Below are positions 25,385 to 33,314 of a stretch of DNA of 61,818 nt, piece after piece. The position numbers and the translations under genes were made by a program. The stretch is from MGBC163016 sp964518575 (lineage in GTDB: Bacteria > Actinomycetota > Coriobacteriia > Coriobacteriales > Eggerthellaceae), in NCBI GenBank assembly GCA_964518575.1, contig CAZFGW010000010.1, positions 1 to 61,818 of the forward strand, in the 5' to 3' direction. Each line of letters starts with the position of its first letter. Position 1 is the stretch's first letter. The notes beneath the pieces were generated by a model. It was not told the origin of the DNA. It saw nothing but the letters and a program-made list of their open reading frames with translations, and ran no database searches.

Positions 25385-25545
25385 TGGGAATAGACGTTGG
25401 GACGAGATTTATCTCGTCCGCGAAGGTTGCGTTGTTGGGGTTGTTGCGGTTTGGGGTCATCGTTGATGTAACGGGATTGCTTGATGTTTCATGATTGGGG
25501 GTTGTTACACGGCGGGCGAGATGAATCTCGCCCCAACATCAACCT
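25385..25545. repeat. REPIN-like inverted doublet
   Basis: The left unit GACGAGATTTATCTCGTC is within 25396-25421. The right unit GGGCGAGATGAATCTCGCCC is within 25511-25537. The spacer matches the copies at 24690 and 61667 closely (GGTTGTTGCGGTTTGGGGTC). Confidence 0.85.
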
Positions 25546-25565
25546 GAACGATTTTCCCGTTTGAG

Positions 25566-25594
25566 ATGGTACAGGGGTGCAACCCCTGTACCAT
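25566..25594. repeat. 3-prime hairpin family, copy 3
   Basis: A perfect palindrome built of ATGGTACAGGGGT and its complement with a 3-base loop (GCA), ending 8 bases before the stop codon (25603) of the minus-strand surface protein. No T run follows it. Confidence 0.85.
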
Positions 25595-25602
25595 CAATAC
25601 CT

Positions 25603-28485
25603 CTATGCCAAATCCGTATGCGGTGCGCGCCGCGTAACCTGACCGCGCTGACGACGCTGGGCGCGTCCGAGAATCCGATCCTGATCATCATTGATCTCGC
25701 GAATCTGCCTCAAACGCATCCACACGACAACTGCGCCGTACATCACGGTGAACAATATACCCACCAACATCAACCAATGAACCCAACAATGGGGCTTGTC
25801 GAACGCGCTCATCGGCGTCGCATCATCCTCAATGGTGGTCTCCTCATCGGCGATATCGACCACAGTGGGACCTGCGAGCGGCGTGGCAGCATCGGGTATC
25901 ACCACGGGCGTTGCTGCTACTGGTGCAGCGGGAACAACTCCCGGCACGGATGCAGGCGTTGCAGGTGCGGGCGTCACCGGCGCTGGCGGAATCACGGGCG
26001 CCGCGGTAATCGTGAACGTACCGGGTTGGAAGCTCACCAGATAATTGCCCTGCAACTGATCACCGGTCAACTCGATCGGATAGGTACCGACCGCTTCGCC
26101 CGCCGCGCGCTCAATCGTATAGGTAAGCAAACTCGCATCCTCATCATTCACCATATCACTCACAGAAACGGTGAGCTCGGGATCGGTCGTGCCAGCAACT
26201 TTACCAGCATCATTGGCGCTGATCGTCACAGATGCGGGACGAATCTCGACCGTGCTCGTTCCCTCCCAAACCTTCATGCCGTTACGCAGAACAGCGAAGG
26301 TGATTTCACTCGCACCCAGATTGCCGTTGGCGTCATAGGTCACATCCGTGCGAACAGCATCTTCGGGAGCAATAAAGGAACCATCGGCTCGCACAGCAAC
26401 GACGCTTTCACCTTCTGCAAGGTTATTCACGAGCGCCGAATAATCGACGCCATGTGCTTCGCCATCATAAACCTCACTGTATCCAACAAGCTTACCGTCG
26501 AACTCCGTGCGGGTTACATAATGAACATCAACCGTCTTGATAAGATCACCACGCTCCCCCGCGCTCAGCGCATACGCCTCAGCAATGTCTTCGCTTTTAA
26601 GAACGTATCCGGGGAAACGGTCGTGGTAGGTGGGTGCGATCACGGCTGCATCAGGATGATACTCGATAGCCTCGTTGATCCATGCGGTCTGCTTAAACAG
26701 GAGCGAGTCATCGGAAATCACGTTCCAATCGTCGTCAAACTCAATATTCGCCTTAACGGGAGAACCGTCAAGGAAGTATTGCACGTTCACGTAAAGGGCA
26801 TGAGTCTGCTTGTCATCCTTGACGTAGTCGACCCTGATGACTTTTGTCTCGCCAGTAGCCTCACCTGCTGCAATGGTGAACTCCGCGGGGAACGTCTGAT
26901 TCTCGACAAGCTTATAGCCGACGTAACGGTCATTGGGAGCGATATCAGACTTGACGGCAACGCGCGTAGGCCCACCAATCCAGCCTTCAGCACTCTGGGT
27001 TGTCTCGTCCTGAACCGTTTCGAAGAGCTTGCCGTCTTTGTAATACTCAACCTTGTAGGAAACAGCGTGCCGCTGCGTGTAATCCGGCTCGAAATTCGCA
27101 TAGTACGTTGCAGCGGTATACGGACGATTTGGTTCGGGCTTGAACGAGAAAGAGGTGCTTACAACATTACCGTTCTCATCAGTCCAGTTGGCGAACTTAT
27201 ACCCAACCGATGGACGGTTATAGACACGCTTCACGTCGCCCGTAGCGGGATATACCATCTGCTGGTACTGCGCCTCAGTGCAATCAGTTGCAAGCGGACC
27301 AATCTTGCCGCCTTCTTTCGCAATAAAGGTGAAAGCAACCTCGGGGCGCTCTTTGTAGAAGAACTTGAATACGTTTGCACTTGTATCCTCATAGTAATGG
27401 AGTATATTACTCGTGGGATCATCCGAATTACTCAGGGTCGTATAGAAATCATGCGATCCAGGATACATATTGTAAACCGATCCGCGCTCAACGATCCAAT
27501 GATCAAACTCGGTCTTCCAAGCCTCAATATTGATCTCTTGATCAGTCCCCACTTCTGCAAAGCGAGGTCCCCGCGTTGCTACATGGGTATAGGTGGTCAG
27601 GTCATCGCCATGACCGCGATACAACCAGATTTCAGCCTGCACCTTTTCAATTGGTGTCCACTGTGCCACATAGACAGCGTCTGCTTCAACGGTTTGCGCA
27701 AGCTCACAATTCCAGCCAACGAAGGTATATCCCTCGCGCTTAGGATCAGCGATTCGCGGCGTCGATTCACCCTTCTTGACGGTATATTCCAGAGGCTCGG
27801 CTTCAACGCTCTTTTCGCCACCATTGAGATCATAGGTGACGGAATAAGTAACATGCTGGGAAAGATTGATCGTCACCACGAAGAGGTCAAGATCACCCTT
27901 CTTCGAGGAATGAAGCAGATAGACCGTCCCATTTCCGGAGGTGTCTGCTGCAGTAATATCAACGTTGGCATTATGTACATTAAGAACATTTTGCGATATC
28001 AGCCCAGTGTCCAGAAGATCTGTGAAAGTATGATTGTTGCCGGCGGGCGTTGCGCCCGCATCTTTCAGATTAACCTTAGTATGAGCGTCATTGATCTCGA
28101 CAAATTTCGGCACCATGCCCTTTGCAATATATGGTCGCACCTCGGGAGGATATTGCTCTAACTCCTGATCGGACACTCTATTCGACGCATTGGTAAGCAC
28201 AACCGTCTCATTTACCTGCGCTGGTACGTCGGTTTGAGCTGGCGACGTGGTCGTCACCGCTGGAATATCGACGATATTGCCCTCCATTTTGATGGAGGAA
28301 ATGCCTTGCTGATTCGCGTCAACCAAGGTGGTCTGTCCTGCCGCATCGCTCTCTTCTGCAAGAGCGCTACCGCTGAACACCGTCAGATTGAATGTCGAAA
28401 CAACCAGAGCAAGCGATACTAAAACAGAAAGTACCTTGCCCTCAACCGTATTCCGTGCGTCTACAAGCTTCTCGATCATGCGCAT
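25603..28485 (-). CDS. Large surface protein, InlB/MucBP/MBG-type repeats
   Basis: This is a 960-residue exported protein. A signal peptide (about 15-45) is followed by an unclassified N domain and an InlB B-repeat module near 220-290 (VTYDLNGGEKSV, then REGYTFVGWN). A second bacterial-repeat region (GYKFANWTDENGN) follows. Two MucBP-like modules start at YKVEYYKDGK and VNVQYFLDG, and an MBG domain near 790-870 contains VTISANDAGKVAGTTDPEL. A Pro/Ala wall stretch precedes the tail. The tail has FDKPHCWVHWLMLVGI, a hydrophobic helix and a long basic end, with no LPXTG motif. The tail is clearly homologous to that of the next gene. The ATG at 28485 lies behind GGAAGAAG. The likely role is adhesion. 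Confidence 0.85.
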   Translation of the reverse strand: MRMIEKLVDARNTVEGKVLSVLVSLALVVSTFNLTVFSGSALAEESDAAGQTTLVDANQQGISSIKMEGNIVDIPAVTTTSPAQTDVPAQVNETVVLTNASNRVSDQELEQYPPEVRPYIAKGMVPKFVEINDAHTKVNLKDAGATPAGNNHTFTDLLDTGLISQNVLNVHNANVDITAADTSGNGTVYLLHSSKKGDLDLFVVTINLSQHVTYSVTYDLNGGEKSVEAEPLEYTVKKGESTPRIADPKREGYTFVGWNCELAQTVEADAVYVAQWTPIEKVQAEIWLYRGHGDDLTTYTHVATRGPRFAEVGTDQEINIEAWKTEFDHWIVERGSVYNMYPGSHDFYTTLSNSDDPTSNILHYYEDTSANVFKFFYKERPEVAFTFIAKEGGKIGPLATDCTEAQYQQMVYPATGDVKRVYNRPSVGYKFANWTDENGNVVSTSFSFKPEPNRPYTAATYYANFEPDYTQRHAVSYKVEYYKDGKLFETVQDETTQSAEGWIGGPTRVAVKSDIAPNDRYVGYKLVENQTFPAEFTIAAGEATGETKVIRVDYVKDDKQTHALYVNVQYFLDGSPVKANIEFDDDWNVISDDSLLFKQTAWINEAIEYHPDAAVIAPTYHDRFPGYVLKSEDIAEAYALSAGERGDLIKTVDVHYVTRTEFDGKLVGYSEVYDGEAHGVDYSALVNNLAEGESVVAVRADGSFIAPEDAVRTDVTYDANGNLGASEITFAVLRNGMKVWEGTSTVEIRPASVTISANDAGKVAGTTDPELTVSVSDMVNDEDASLLTYTIERAAGEAVGTYPIELTGDQLQGNYLVSFQPGTFTITAAPVIPPAPVTPAPATPASVPGVVPAAPVAATPVVIPDAATPLAGPTVVDIADEETTIEDDATPMSAFDKPHCWVHWLMLVGILFTVMYGAVVVWMRLRQIREINDDQDRILGRAQRRQRGQVTRRAPHTDLA

Positions 28486-28907
28486 GCTGTCTTCTTCCCC
28501 TTTTTCGCTCTCAATTCGCCAAGGTCGGCGCACGCATTGTGCGAGCGCGAACGATTGACACGAGTGAAGTAGCCCCTGAGGGCATACGTTTACACTCTGG
28601 AAACTAATTGTAACTTTCCTCTTATCTACATAAGCAAGATAAACGGAGTATGACATGGTTCTGACAGTGGAAATCTACGCGAATATCATGACGAAATGGT
28701 TCAATTGTGGCATCAATTGGGCATAGCTGTAGGGACGAGATTCATCTCGTCCGCCAACGTTGCATGATCGGGGTTGTCGCACCCGGAATCACCGCTGACG
28801 CAATCCATTCGCCAACAATGACCCCGGCAAACCAAATGCGCTACTACCCGGCACTCCGAACGGGATACGGCGACCGCACATCATCCCGACCGAAACGGAT
28901 ATCCCGC
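28486..28907. other. Gene-free region between the two surface proteins
   Basis: About 420 bases hold the upstream region of the 25603-28485 gene and one REP unit at 28716-28760. No gene is supported. The long plus-strand frame that starts here runs antisense through the next gene and is rejected. Confidence 0.5.
28716..28760 (+). repeat. Single REP unit (left-hand type)
   Basis: TTGGGCATAGCTGTAGGGAC leads into GACGAGATTCATCTCGTC (about 28735-28752). CGCCAACGTTGCATGATCGG follows. The left arm and palindrome are intact, with no right partner within 150 bases. Confidence 0.75.
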
Positions 28908-31900
28908 TCAATGCGCCGCAACTTCCGAATCCCAAAACTCACGACGCCCAAGAACGCCGAGCGCATACAAACCCGTGATAATCATCCCGACCAGAATCAA
29001 CATATGGATCCAACATTCGGGATCGGCGTCGAACACGCCCAACGGATTCTCATCGTCCGCGATATTCTCAACCGTTGCCAACGGCACACCGGCGTCGGGA
29101 ATGAACTCCACGCCCGCGGCAGGCGGCGCTGCAATGGGCACCGGCGCTCCGGGACCCGGCGGCACCACAGGTACGGGCGGCACAATGGCGGGTGCATTGA
29201 TCGTGAACGTAGCAGGGCGCACTTCGACGCGATAATTACCCTTCTCGTTGCCGTCATACAACGCGCTGAGAACATTCGCATACACGCCGACTGTCTCTTC
29301 CGCATTCGTGCGGAAATACGTGACAGTGCCGATATCGCCCTCGGCGAACAATCCCTCAACCATGCCCTCAAACGCGGGATCGACCTCACCCAGGGTCTTC
29401 GCGGCATCACTGACCGTGATGATGGCGGGTGCGGGCTGGATGGTAACAACCGCTTCGCTCACGGCGGTATCAACATAATTTGCGCGGGTGGCTTTCACGT
29501 ACACCGGGTACACTCCCACATCCGTGAACGTGGGCTTCGTTTCGCTCCAATCCACCTGATCGAGCGAATACCACAACGTGGAATCGGGAATGAGCGCCGA
29601 CGCTTCCACCGTTGCCGCTTCGGCATCGTACACCTTGGTGAGACCATCGCTCTCGGAAAGGTTGATCCCGGTCACGATATTCGCACCCGACGCCGTGACC
29701 ACAAACGGACCGGCGACGTACTCAATCCGATAATTGCTGTTCGGCTGCGCAATGTGCACAATCACCTGATCGGGATGCGTGCCGACGTCGTAACGGTCCA
29801 CATCATGCACGACCGAAAGGGCAGCCTCTCCCAGCGTATCGCCGGAGATAAGTCCACGAAGAGGACGCTCGGGTGCAGTCTGCTCAAGGTTATACCCGAG
29901 GAAATGCACCTGATCTGCCCCCGAGGCGTAAACATAGTTGGCTTCGAGCGCCCATACCGTAACGGGACGCTGCTCAATCACCACGCTCGTTTCCAAAGCG
30001 AAGAACTCGCTTCCGCGCTGCACGACCATTACGATGGACTCGTCCATCACGGCAATGAATGCGTTTTTGGAAACCAGATCGTCATCGTCAAGTTCGCCCG
30101 CATCGTACTGAGCGAGCGTGCCGTAGTAATAGCTCACGACATCGCTTCCGAGCACGCCTTGCGGCACAAGTTCCGACGTTTCGCCGTTATAAACCTTATG
30201 GATCGCATTGATGCCCACCTGCGAGAAGTCGGCAACATAGAAGAGCGACATCACATTCGCCGTCTCATCAAGCCCAATCGTAATCTGCGTGGGCTGAGCA
30301 CTGTGGTAAGCATACCCGGGGATGGTTATCTTCTTATCCGCCGCCTTGACGGTGGACTCGTATTCGCCATCATTGAACGTGCTTTGCGTGACAAGCCGCT
30401 TGTCCGACCCATCCGTCTTCATGGTGTAGTGGAACACACGGTAGGCAAGATCGGTGCGCTTGGCGAACCCGGCGTAGAACGTCGTGTTGTCAGCCCATCC
30501 CGATGCCGGGCGCAGCGGCGCATACGTGGCTTGCTCCGAAAGTGGCTGCCCAGAAAGGTTGGGGTTGTCGAACCACCCAACGAAGCGATATCCGTCATGT
30601 GGCTGGGCATGTGAGCCGCGCGCATCCCCCGTAAGCGGGTTCAGCTGCTCGGAGTCAAGAGACACCGTTCCGCCACCCACCGGCACATAGTTGATCCGGA
30701 CATCGTTAATCTTCCACTGGGCGTACAGCGTGGTGTTCTCGGTCAGGCGATACCGGCTCTCGGGCTTCACGTTGATACCTGAGCCGTCGCTTTTCGTATT
30801 CCAGCCCGTGAAGGTGTAGCCCGCGCGAATGATGCCCTTGGCAATGGCAACCTCGGTGCCGCGCACGTACGTACCGCCGCCGGGACGGAACACGCTCGTA
30901 TCGTTGCAATTGGTTGAATAATCGAGCGCAACCTTGTTCGTGTCGTTCACGACAATGCCATCGATGTGCCATGTGATCTCAGCAGGATAGGGGTACACGT
31001 TCGGATTGTTCCGCTGCTCTTTCACCACGTACCATTTGATGTCGGTCTTGGCGTTGAGCTTCAGGTCCTTGATGTTGCGGTTGGTGTTGAGCCAACCCTG
31101 GACGTCGCTGTAAAACGCATCAGTCAGCAGCGCCACAACCTCGTCGGCGTTCTTCGTCGTGTACGCGCGCTTGATGTAGCGCATGAGGTCCTTCGACTCG
31201 TGCCCCGCCTTCTTCATGTAGGAGTACAGGTAGACGATCTGCGACTCATCGTAGTCGATGACCTTCGGTTCGGAAGGGATCGTGTTGCCCTTGTTGACGG
31301 CGATCACCATGTGCGCGTTCTTCGTGCCGCCCGTCTGCGCCCACTGCGCGTACAGCGTCACGTTACGCGACGGCATCTGGAAGTAGGAATGCGCAGCGTA
31401 CAAGCCATTTTGCGCGACGTTCGCCTGCGTGATGCCAGCGTCGCGCACCTCCGCCCAGCCCGAGAAAGCGTAGTTCGTCCGCCAGAATCCGTCGTTTGTG
31501 GGAAGTTGGACGAACGACCCGGCAGGTGTCGTGACCTGCCTCGGCACCGTGCCCGAACCGTAGTTCAGATCGAAGGTGATCGTGTAGCTGGAAGCGCGTG
31601 CTTGCGCTTCGTTTGAAGCGGATTCGGAAGATGAGGCGTCGGTGCTGGTGTCGCCGGCGTTATTGTCGGAAGCATCGTGGTCAGCGCCGTCGGGGTCAGT
31701 GGTATCCGAGTTGCCCCCGGGGTTGTCCGTGGGATTGTCATCAGGATTGCCGTCAGGGTTGGCGATGTCGCCTTCCGAGGGGCTGCCGTTGGAGTCACCC
31801 GGATGCGTGCCGCCCGTTGGCGGAGTACCGCCCGGCGTGCCGTCAGGGTTGGTCGATCCGGTCGAACCGGTCGAACCGACACCGTTGCCCGGCGTTGTCG

Positions 31901-32159
31901 GTGTGCCCTGTGCGGAATTACCCGATGCGTCACCGGGATAAGAGCTGTCCGCGCCCGCTTCGCCATCTGCGCTTTCATACATACGTTCCGCAGTCGGTTC
32001 CGACGAGATGCCTTCCGCCTCGGCCAGCTCCGTGAGCACCGAGAACTGCAAGAAGGAGCATATTAACGTGAGCGATACGAGGATCGCTACGAATTTCGTT
32101 GAGACCGAATCCCGATCAAAGAACAGATGCGGCTCACCGTAGTGGTTGACGTCGTGCAT
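28908..32159 (-). CDS. Large surface protein, InlB-type and MBG-type repeats
   Basis: This is a 1083-residue exported protein. The signal peptide (about 20-45) is followed by a long Gly/Asp/Pro/Asn/Thr low-complexity stalk (about 60-190). InlB B-repeat modules follow: YTITFDLNYGSG near 195, GYTFTGWNTKSDGSG near 460 and GYRFVGWFDNP near 540. An MBG-like stretch near 940-1020 contains ITVSDAAKTLGEVDPAFEG. A Pro-rich wall segment and a tail with IADDENPL, FDADPECWIHMLILVGM and a membrane helix end the protein. The tail matches the neighbour at 25603-28485. The ATG at 32159 is the one that starts the signal peptide, and its ribosome site is weak (AGGTG). It is probably an adhesin displayed far from the surface by the stalk. 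Confidence 0.85.
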   Translation of the reverse strand: MHDVNHYGEPHLFFDRDSVSTKFVAILVSLTLICSFLQFSVLTELAEAEGISSEPTAERMYESADGEAGADSSYPGDASGNSAQGTPTTPGNGVGSTGSTGSTNPDGTPGGTPPTGGTHPGDSNGSPSEGDIANPDGNPDDNPTDNPGGNSDTTDPDGADHDASDNNAGDTSTDASSSESASNEAQARASSYTITFDLNYGSGTVPRQVTTPAGSFVQLPTNDGFWRTNYAFSGWAEVRDAGITQANVAQNGLYAAHSYFQMPSRNVTLYAQWAQTGGTKNAHMVIAVNKGNTIPSEPKVIDYDESQIVYLYSYMKKAGHESKDLMRYIKRAYTTKNADEVVALLTDAFYSDVQGWLNTNRNIKDLKLNAKTDIKWYVVKEQRNNPNVYPYPAEITWHIDGIVVNDTNKVALDYSTNCNDTSVFRPGGGTYVRGTEVAIAKGIIRAGYTFTGWNTKSDGSGINVKPESRYRLTENTTLYAQWKINDVRINYVPVGGGTVSLDSEQLNPLTGDARGSHAQPHDGYRFVGWFDNPNLSGQPLSEQATYAPLRPASGWADNTTFYAGFAKRTDLAYRVFHYTMKTDGSDKRLVTQSTFNDGEYESTVKAADKKITIPGYAYHSAQPTQITIGLDETANVMSLFYVADFSQVGINAIHKVYNGETSELVPQGVLGSDVVSYYYGTLAQYDAGELDDDDLVSKNAFIAVMDESIVMVVQRGSEFFALETSVVIEQRPVTVWALEANYVYASGADQVHFLGYNLEQTAPERPLRGLISGDTLGEAALSVVHDVDRYDVGTHPDQVIVHIAQPNSNYRIEYVAGPFVVTASGANIVTGINLSESDGLTKVYDAEAATVEASALIPDSTLWYSLDQVDWSETKPTFTDVGVYPVYVKATRANYVDTAVSEAVVTIQPAPAIITVSDAAKTLGEVDPAFEGMVEGLFAEGDIGTVTYFRTNAEETVGVYANVLSALYDGNEKGNYRVEVRPATFTINAPAIVPPVPVVPPGPGAPVPIAAPPAAGVEFIPDAGVPLATVENIADDENPLGVFDADPECWIHMLILVGMIITGLYALGVLGRREFWDSEVAAH

Positions 32160-32468
32160 GGAAACACCTGCTTTCGTCTCGCGCCGTGAAAATCGCGGTT
32201 TCGTGTTGAGGCGACAATATAGGTGCACCAGCGTTCCATGCTCCTCATATTGGCGAACCAACGTTGTGTGTTCGTCACTTCAGGGTCGCGTTCATGCGAC
32301 CGATGGTGTTCGGTGAACATTACTATGGTTTTTGGTTGAAAGATAGAGGTGGCGAAAGAGAACACGAAAGAACCACCGATTAAATTTGCCGGGACGATCG
32401 TTGCATTGGCGGGCGAGATGAATCTCGCCTCAACGTCTATACCCAAACGTTTTCGCGATGAAATCACA
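32160..32468. other. Intergenic region with REP unit
   Basis: These 309 bases hold the upstream region of the surface protein gene and one right-hand REP unit. I see no gene. The upstream frame open to 32261 lacks coding character. Confidence 0.5.
32405..32440 (-). repeat. Single REP unit (right-hand type)
   Basis: GGCGGGCGAGATGAATCTCG at 32408-32427 is followed by CCTCAACGTCTATACCCAAA, the reverse complement of the family's left arm. It ends about 30 bases after the stop of the minus-strand permease. Confidence 0.75.
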
Positions 32469-33314
32469 TCAACTTAAATTCACGCGACGCTTCAAACAAT
32501 ACAACGTGATGCAAAAATACCCGATCGACAACGCGATATCGCGCATCAACTCCATCACATACATGAACGTGAAAAACTGCCCACTGTTATAAAACACGCC
32601 CGTGGAATTGGTAAACATCCCGAACGCGACCACGATAGAGAACACGCCCGATATGATGCTGACTACGCACCAAATGCTCAAAAACAGGGCGATCCCGCAC
32701 AGAATCTTATGCCGCTTCGCCACGACCGCCCCCAGCGTACACGCAAGATACGCCATGAGCAAAAACGAAACGATCATAGCGGTGGACGCGAAAACGCCGA
32801 GCAGCATTGTAACGTTATCGCCCAGCGATTCGCCCGCCCCCAACGTCGAGAGAGCCAAAATCCAATACGGCATGGTGTTCGTGAAATCGAAGTCGATAAA
32901 TGCATTGTCCGCGCCCATGGTGACGATGATTGAACCAAGCGACGACACAACCACGGAAACGAAAAGCCATATCAGCGCTGACAGGATCTTGGACCAGAGA
33001 AGATTGACGACATTTACCGGCAGCGTGAAGGTGAGATAGCCTTGATCGGTGAAGAAATTGGTATAGAACCGGTGCAAGATGACCACAAACGTTGCCGGCA
33101 GTAGGCAGGCAAGCGCAATGAAGCCGCCGCCCACGAACATCGCCGCAATCGCCTGCAGCCCGCTCGTGTAATAAGCGGGATCAAGCTCGTACATCCAATA
33201 CCCTGCCCACCCGGCGAGCGCAGAACAAAGCGCAATGGCGAACGCGATCAGCTGCATTGGCAGGATGATCTTGCCAAGCGCCTTAAGGTCATACTTCAAA
33301 AGCTTCCCTAGCAT
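32469..33314 (-). CDS. ABC-2 type permease partner of the GNAT-ABC fusion
   Basis: This 281-residue membrane protein has six to seven hydrophobic helices. It begins with the cytoplasmic MLGKLLKYDLKALGKI segment typical of ABC-2 permeases that work with YtrB-like ATPases. The loop FFTDQGYLTFTLPVNVVNLL near residue 90 is the conserved coupling region of the group. The ATG at 33314 overlaps the stop codon of the upstream fusion gene by 7 bases, so the two are co-translated and should form one transporter. The substrate is unknown. There is no GntR gene in this operon. Confidence 0.82.
   Translation of the reverse strand: MLGKLLKYDLKALGKIILPMQLIAFAIALCSALAGWAGYWMYELDPAYYTSGLQAIAAMFVGGGFIALACLLPATFVVILHRFYTNFFTDQGYLTFTLPVNVVNLLWSKILSALIWLFVSVVVSSLGSIIVTMGADNAFIDFDFTNTMPYWILALSTLGAGESLGDNVTMLLGVFASTAMIVSFLLMAYLACTLGAVVAKRHKILCGIALFLSIWCVVSIISGVFSIVVAFGMFTNSTGVFYNSGQFFTFMYVMELMRDIALSIGYFCITLYCLKRRVNLS

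Larger units (their letters stand above)
24490..25602. other. 1.1-kb gene-free repeat island
   Basis: Between the sigma gene and the surface-protein gene there is no supportable gene on either strand. The space is packed with REP/REPIN units (24650-24816, 24885-24925, 25060-25110, 25385-25545), two other hairpins (25201-25236 and about 25314-25330) and the 3-prime hairpin at 25566. The sigma promoter must lie just above 24489. Short frames here are repeat-encoded peptides. Confidence 0.75.

Noticed and set aside
25561..28161. An 866-codon plus-strand open frame antisense to the surface-protein gene
   Set aside because: It is rich in Arg, His, Ile and Cys with no domain pattern. The minus strand carries a clear signal peptide, InlB/MucBP/MBG modules and an anchor.
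28707..30614. A 635-codon plus-strand frame over the second surface-protein gene
   Set aside because: Arg/His-rich shadow of a recognisable minus-strand protein. It begins inside a REP element.
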